DNA from: Albifimbria verrucaria
Taxonomy: Eukaryota > Ascomycota > Sordariomycetes > Hypocreales > Stachybotryaceae
Assembly (NCBI GenBank): GCA_020081605.1
Contig: JAHREC010000018.1
Coordinates: 2,852,001-2,916,000, forward strand
Reading direction: 5' to 3'
Length of the DNA stretch: 64,000 bases
The translations under genes and the position numbers were made by a program. Below are positions 57,953 through 64,000 of the stretch, in pieces (the stretch's first letter is position 1; each line of letters begins with the position of its first letter). Under the pieces are notes generated by a model. That model did not search any database and was not told the origin of the DNA. It saw only the letters and a program-made list of their open reading frames with translations.

Positions 57953-58698
57953 CTCATCAAGGCAACATGCCATTCTTGTTCAGCAATCAATGGCATGCAT
58001 GACAATCACGGCGTCTCAAGGGATTATTAAGGGAGGTGGGCGGTAGGTATATATCGGTTAGGTTAATGAAAAGGAGATGTAGGCGTTGCAGTTAGTCGTC
58101 GTTTTTCTCTGTTGCATTTTAAAATATTAGGTAGAGCTTCTACTCAGCTGCCCACTAAAACGATCCGCTCGAGGTTTCTGCCTCCGTCCTTGTATTGTTT
58201 CAATTCTCTCAAATTGCGGAAAAGACAATACCAAGCCAATGCAGTAGATACAGGTTCCAGTCCTTGATCTCGCAATCCAGCTGCTCGTATAGGTCAAAGA
58301 TAATGACGCCGGGAGGCTTTTGTAATGAAAATTATCGCCGCGCCTTTAAGACTCGGAGTTCACATGCATGAGGGAGAGATAAGAACAATAAGAAGCCAAC
58401 CGTATTTATTTCCAAGTATTTATCGGATCGGACATAGGTGAAGAGTTCCTGATCAGCATCTGACAATAGATGCTACTAGACGCGGCGTGGCGGGGTGTGC
58501 ACAGACCACAGGACCCACGTGACGACGAGCATTGGAGGAATCAGAAAACATCTTTGCAGCTGCGACACAAACTTCATGCAGCGCCCCGAGCTTGCCTAGG
58601 CAAACCCTTTTAACGTCTTCTCCCCATGCGCAACGACAACGCTGCGCCTCCCTCTTGCGCCTTGGAACCGGGATGAAGCTAGAGAGCCGGTAATCAAG
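57953..58698. other. Intergenic region, OGG1 to HSH155
   Basis: The 3' flank of OGG1 and the promoter of HSH155, same direction. No gene or repeat is seen. Confidence 0.55.
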
Positions 58699-61600
58699 AT
58701 GTCTGACGCGGACTTCGAGACCATCAAGAAGCTCCAGCAGGAGCGCAATGCTGCCGCTGCTGCCAAGAAAGGCTCGCGTACCTTTGACGCCTCAACTCAA
58801 CGCGCCGATTTGACCAAGCAGAAGCTCACAGACAATGCCGACAGCGAGCTTTACGAGCGCGATGGTGCCGACAAGTTCTCCGGCTATCACACGTCCCTGC
58901 CGATGGGCGACGACGATGACGAGATGGAGGACGCCGATAACACGCGACGCCTTGTAGGCCAATACACGGCTTCTCGGGACATGATTGATGAGTTTGCCCG
59001 AGGCAGTGGGGTTGAGGAAGATGATGTTCTGGCCGGGCGAGGAGAAAAGAGCGGGCGAATCGTTGACCGCGAGACCGATTACCAGAAGCGACGGTTCGAT
59101 CGAGTTCTCACCCCAACTCGAGCAGATCCATTTGCTGAGAACCGACAGGCTGGTGCAGCTGAAGGCGCCAGCTATCGAGAGATCATGGAAGCTCGCGATC
59201 TGGAACGAGAGGAGGAACGCGTGCGGCGGGCCATTCAAGCCAAAGCTGAGGGTCAGACAAACGGAGACGATGCTAAACCAACATTGACCGACGGTGATAA
59301 GGAGAATGGTGATGCCGGCTCTACTGAGGCCGCCTCGACCACCCGAAAGCGCAAGAAGAGATGGGATGTTTCTTCGGCCCCAGCTGCTGATGAGGTCCAA
59401 ACGGAAGATGCAAGCACGGAGAAACCAAAGCGTTCGAGATGGGACCAGACACCCTCCATCACCGGCCCAGATGCTGATGCTCCCAAGAAAAGGTCTCGCT
59501 GGGACCAAGCCCCATCTGCAACCCCTATGGGAAACCAAGTCATGGCTACACCGATGCATCCTACTCAAGCACCTACGCTACCTACGACCTTTGGAACAGA
59601 TATCTCAGGCCGTAACCTACCGCTCAGTGATGAGGAACTGGATATTCTTCTACCTGGTGAGAGCGAAGGTTACAAGATCTTGCAACCACCACCCGGGTAC
59701 GAACCTACAAGAGCACCAGCTCATAAGCTCATGGCAACACCTGCGCCCCAGACAGGCTTCATGATGCAGGATCCTGAGCAAGTGCGACTTGGCGGCCAAC
59801 CAATGCCTGCGGAGATTCCAGGAGTTGGTGACTTACAGTTCTTCAAGCCAGAGGATATGGCATACTTTGGTAAACTCACCGACGGTTCTGACGAAAACGC
59901 ATTGACTGTGGACGAGATGAAGGAGCGTAAGATCATGAGGTTACTGCTTAAAATCAAGAACGGCACACCTCCTATGCGAAAAACCGCTCTTCGACAAATC
60001 ACAGACAATGCCAGGCAGTTTGGTGCTGGGCCTCTTTTGACCAAATCCTTCCCCTTCTCATGGAAAAGACACTCGAAGATCAGGAACGTCATTTGCTTGT
60101 CAAGGTCATTGACAGAATTCTTTACAAGCTTGATGACTTGGTGCGACCATATGTGCACAAGATTCTCGTCGTCATCGAGCCCCTTTTGATCGACCAGGAC
60201 TACTATGCACGAGTAGAAGGTCGTGAGATTATATCCAACCTCAGCAAAGCAGCTGGTCTCGCCACCATGATCAGCACCATGCGACCCGATATCGATCACG
60301 TGGACGAGTATGTACGAAACACCACGGCGAGAGCTTTCGCTGTGGTAGCCTCCGCTCTGGGAATTCCAGCTCTGCTGCCGTTCCTTCGTGCCGTTTGCCG
60401 AAGCAAGAAATCATGGCAGGCCAGGCACACAGGTGTCAAGATCATCCAGCAGATTCCGATTCTGATGGGATGTGCCGTTCTTCCTCATCTGAAGGGCTTA
60501 GTAGAATGCATCGGGCCCAACTTGAACGATGAGCAAACTAAGGTACGAACAGTTACCAGTCTTGCTATTGCGGCTTTGGCCGAGGCATCAAACCCGTACG
60601 GTATTGAGAGCTTTGATGATATTCTCAATCCTTTGTGGACGGGTGCACGGAAGCAGCGAGGCAAGGGTCTGGCTGGCTTCTTAAAGGCTGTGGGATATAT
60701 CATTCCACTCATGGACGAGGAATACGCCAACTATTATACGAGCCAGATCATGGAGATCCTCTTGCGAGAGTTTTCATCTCCTGATGAGGAAATGAAGAAG
60801 GTCGTGCTCAAGGTTGTCTCGCAGTGCGCAGGAACCGAGGGTGTGACGGCCGGATACTTGAAGGAGCATGTTTTGGATGAGTTTTTCAAGAGCTTCTGGG
60901 TCCGGAGAATGGCCCTTGATAAGCGTAATTACAGGCAGGTCGTGGAAACAACAGTGGACATTGGCCAGAAAGTTGGTGTGAGCGAGATCGTGGAAAGGAT
61001 CGTCGTCAACCTGAAGGACGAGAGTGAGCAGTATCGCAAGATGACTGTTGAGACGGTTGAGAAGATGGTTGCCAGTCTTGGTGCTGCCGATATCAATGAG
61101 CGTCTCGAGGAGCGCCTTGTTGACGGTATGCTTCACGCATTCCAGGAACAGAGTGGTGAGGATGTTGTGATGCTCAACGGTTTCGGCTCCGTCGTCAACG
61201 CTCTTGGAACTCGATGCAAGCCGTATCTCCCCAGATCGTCAGTACAATCCTCTGGAGAATGAACCATAAGGTTCCGGCAGTACGTCAGCAAGCAGCTGAT
61301 CTCATATCACGAATCGCTATGGTCATGAAGCAATGCGGTGAGGATGCACTCATGGGCAAGCTGGGTGTGGTTCTCTACGAATATCTTGGTGAAGAGTATC
61401 CCGAGGTTCTCGGCTCGATTCTCGGTGCCCTTCGTTCCATCGTCACCGTTGTTGGTATTGCTCAGATGCAACCTCCTATCAAGGACCTGCTGCCACGTCT
61501 CACGCCCATTCTTCGCAACCGTCATGAGAAGGTGCAAGAAAACACAATCGACCTCGTGGGACGTATTGCGGATCGAGGACCTGAAAGCGTCAATGCTCGT

Positions 61601-62347
61601 GAATGGATGCGTATCTGCTTCGAGCTTCTTGACATGCTCAAGGCACACAAGAAGGGCATTCGACGAGCCGCCAACAACACATTCGGTTTCATTGCCAAGG
61701 CAATTGGTCCTCAGGATGTTCTGGCAACTCTGCTCAACAACCTGAGGGTTCAAGAGCGTCAATCACGAGTGAACACGGCTGTCGCGATTGGTATCGTTGC
61801 CGAAACATGTGCACCTTTCACGGTGCTGCCAGCTCTGATGAACGAGTACCGCGTTCCCGAGCTCAATGTCCAGAACGGTGTCCTCAAGTCACTATCATTC
61901 TTGTTTGAGTACATCGGTGAGATGGCAAAGGACTACGTGTACGCCGTGACTCCGCTACTGGAGGACGCTCTCATCGACCGTGATCAGGTTCACCGACAGA
62001 CGGCAGCCTCGGTCGTCAAGCACATTGCTTTGGGTGTTGTTGGGCTTGGCTGTGAGGATGCCATGGTGCATCTCCTCAACCTGCTCTACCCCAACCTATT
62101 CGAGACAAGTCCTCACGTCATCGACCGTATCGTGGAGGCCATTGAAGCGATTCGCATGGCCGTGGGTCCCGGCATTGTGCTCAACTACGTATGGGCAGGA
62201 CTGTTCCATCCGGCACGCAAGGTCAGAACACCTTACTGGCGCCTATACAACGATGCTTACGTTCAAGGTGCGGACGCCATGGTCCCTTACTACCCTAACT
62301 TGGATGAAGACAAGATGGATAGGCCAGAGTTGGCCATTTTGTTGTAA
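58699..62347 (+). CDS. HSH155: Splicing factor 3B subunit 1 (SF3B1/HSH155)
   Basis: A single long exon of the largest SF3b protein, the HEAT-repeat scaffold that clamps the branch-site helix in U2 snRNP. The N-terminal third is disordered and contains several U2AF-ligand motifs ([26 protein letters not shown]), then [16 protein letters not shown] and [19 protein letters not shown] repeats begin near [20 protein letters not shown]. The segment [18 protein letters not shown] (near 60538) contains the Lys equivalent to human K700. The C-terminus is [17 protein letters not shown], ending RPELAILL. Two single-base losses, in a T run at about 60036 and a C run at about 61233, split it. Restored, it has 1,217 codons, the usual size. 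U2AF lies 2.4 kb upstream. Confidence 0.97.
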
Positions 62348-64000
62348 GAGCTATAATGGGAGGGGTGGGCTATAGAGGTGGAGGAGCGGCGAGTACGGGC
62401 GGTTACCCAGCATTGGCCTTTTCTTCCTTTGGCATTCTTCTTTGTATGATTGATACTCGAGCTAGCTAGCATCTTGAGAAGGGCGTTCCTATGAGCACAT
62501 GTTGTAGGTGACAGGTAAATCAAAGGAAAATTCTTATGCGTCCCGTGTGCATTGCTTTTGTGACGCGTGTTCACGGCCCGCCAAATTGGTACGCTTCAGT
62601 GCAGGGGCGTTTGGAAGTAGGCGTGTACCATGGTTTTGCGGTTCCTCCTGAAAGCATTGTGTACGGTAATCATGCATGGCAAAGGGACCCTTTGTCGCAT
62701 AGGCCCGTCATCTCCGTGTCGCGTTGGGAGCCATTTAGCTGGTACGCTTCATCCTTGCGCGAACCATGGTTCAGCGTATGAAAACCCAGAGAATAGGGTA
62801 AGTCGGACGAAGCGAGTGGTTTAACACTGCCCGATTGCTCAATATGTCTGTTTTGGTTTCATGTGGAAAATAAGCCAGCGGCTGTGTCCCTTCCGGATAT
62901 TCTATAATAAGCATGGTTGCCAACTTCAAAACATGACTGGTCTTGGAACTTTTATGCGGCCAGGGTAGTCTTCCCTCAATGCGAACGGCACAGCAGATTG
63001 AAAGCCAGAAGCGCGCACGACAAGCCGTTATCCAACTTCCTCGCTAGGTATAATGGGCGAACAGCGCTCCGGACAAGACGGAGCCACGTCCACACAATTA
63101 CCCAAACCGTGACGACAGTATGATATAGGGTAGGATGTGCGGTGTGGTGTTTCAAACCTAAACGGCCCGTCCAGGGCATGTCTCTCCATCTACGTCAACT
63201 GTGCTCACTCTGATGCACTCCTTTGCCGTTGCTCCCAAACATACGGTTGTCGAGGAACGCGCCCCAATCACTGGGATCGAGAGAGATTCATGTCTCGGCG
63301 TGTTTTCCACATGTCCACAGTGCGCGAGCATCGTTGGCCTTTTTTCTTGTTTACCCATTGCCAAATTTTTCGCCAAACCCCTACTAACACATCCATCCGA
63401 GCCTTCCATGTGACAGATATATGCCCTGGGCCCATTAGATACCCGTGCTGTAAATGAGAAGCAAAGGCGAGTGACTTCAGCGACCGGGACATGCAGTAGC
63501 GCCGGCCGAACAATATAAACTTCTCAAGATGGCTCACCGCGAGACTCGATCGGCAGTAACCTCGGCTCACGTATATACAGAAATGACCTTGTGATTGGAA
63601 CTGGGCGGCTCTGTTTGCTCGTTGCGCCAGAGGAGGAGAGGACATGCACTTGATAGTGAGAGGGGGCCGAAGAGCGTGAGTGTGCCAGAGCAACACAGGG
63701 AGGAGTGCACGGAGAAGGGAACTTTTGGTTGATGACGGCGTGGAGAACAACCTGGTGTGGCACTAAAGACAGTGTGTGGTTGGTGTGCGTATTGGAGCAC
63801 AGGAAATCCCAGGACGTTGTGGAAACCAGAGAACAAGCGAGACAAAGCAGTCCGCTGCGCCCACGACCTTGTGGGTTGGAATGTCCGTGGGTAGAGTTGG
63901 ACCCATAGACAATATTCTGCAACGCTTTCCACCCACTGAACACGGGCGCCCCATGGTGAACGAGCGAGGGATATACGGTATTACCAACACTGGGTTCTCC
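62348..64000. other. Right end of the window, no recognisable gene
   Basis: The 3' flank of HSH155, then 1.6 kb in which I see no supported gene, RNA or repeat array. The word GGTACGCTTCA occurs at about 62588 and again at about 62739. Open frames at 63268-63990 on the minus strand have no recognisable content. Confidence 0.5.

Noticed and set aside
58699..62347. Programmed ribosomal frameshifting or pseudogenisation of SF3B1 and others
   Set aside because: The shifts occur in many unrelated essential genes, at plain homopolymers, without slippery-site-plus-structure layout, and are always repaired by a single base. Sequence error explains all of them.
1..64000. CRISPR array, secondary-metabolite cluster, NLR/heterokaryon-incompatibility gene, virus or plasmid sequence
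   Set aside because: I looked for repeated spacers, PKS/NRPS/P450 motifs, NACHT/NB-ARC motifs and replicase motifs and saw none.

Overview
The window is nuclear DNA of a filamentous ascomycete (Pezizomycotina; gene content and protein style suggest Sordariomycetes, probably Hypocreales). Genes are mostly single copy, on both strands, with short introns of about 45-410 bp that have GT..AG ends. The proteins are fungal housekeeping types: HAP2, YVC1, BEM46, ERD1, a Ctr copper transporter, HSH155/SF3B1 and others. I could support 24 protein-coding genes, one weak ORF and one tRNA-Asp. I found no CRISPR array, intact transposon, biosynthetic cluster or virus.

Layout. 1-13 kb: 3' end of an NF-X1/FAP1 R3H protein (+), BEM46 hydrolase (-), a 5.5 kb stretch without a gene, a LYAR-type zinc-finger protein (+), PEX10 (-) and tRNA-Asp. 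13-23 kb: ERD1 (+), a serine-rich disordered protein (+), a PCD1-like Nudix CoA diphosphatase (+), a Ctr copper transporter (-), BNA1 (+) and a FAHD1-like hydrolase (-). 23-37 kb: cullin-3 (-), SmD1 (+), MTQ2 (-), a small Cys-rich protein (-), the YVC1 vacuolar cation channel (-), an APH-fold kinase (-) and HAP2/NF-YA (-). 37-49 kb: mostly empty, with one uncharacterised conserved-looking gene at 45.8-46.5 kb. 49-62 kb: a dense nuclear-function block of FAN1 nuclease (-), SDC1/Dpy-30 (+), RPS13 (-), U2AF large subunit (-), OGG1 (+) and HSH155/SF3B1 (+).

The most important property of the window is technical. Twenty of the 24 genes, including essential ones (SF3B1, RPS13, SmD1, cullin-3), are broken by single-base shifts, nearly all readable as one missing base in a short homopolymer, most often a C/G run. 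Adding one base per site gives whole-codon totals in the genes I added up (PEX10, RPS13, BNA1, CUL3, HAP2, YVC1, SMD1, MTQ2, SDC1, U2AF and more), and RPS13 returns to exactly 151 residues. I read this as uncorrected sequencing/assembly error, not pseudogenisation. The coordinates below therefore span the real locus, and shifts are noted per gene.

How genes relate. The right end groups partners of branch-site recognition: the U2AF large subunit and SF3B1, which carries RWD-type U2AF-homology ligand motifs. The DNA-repair genes OGG1 and FAN1 each lie head-to-head with a nuclear gene (U2AF, SDC1). I did not find a convincing undescribed system. The best unexplained items are the 207-codon orphan ORF at 46.9 kb, the uncharacterised proteins at 15.7, 29.3 and 45.8 kb, and the 9 kb empty stretch upstream of HAP2.
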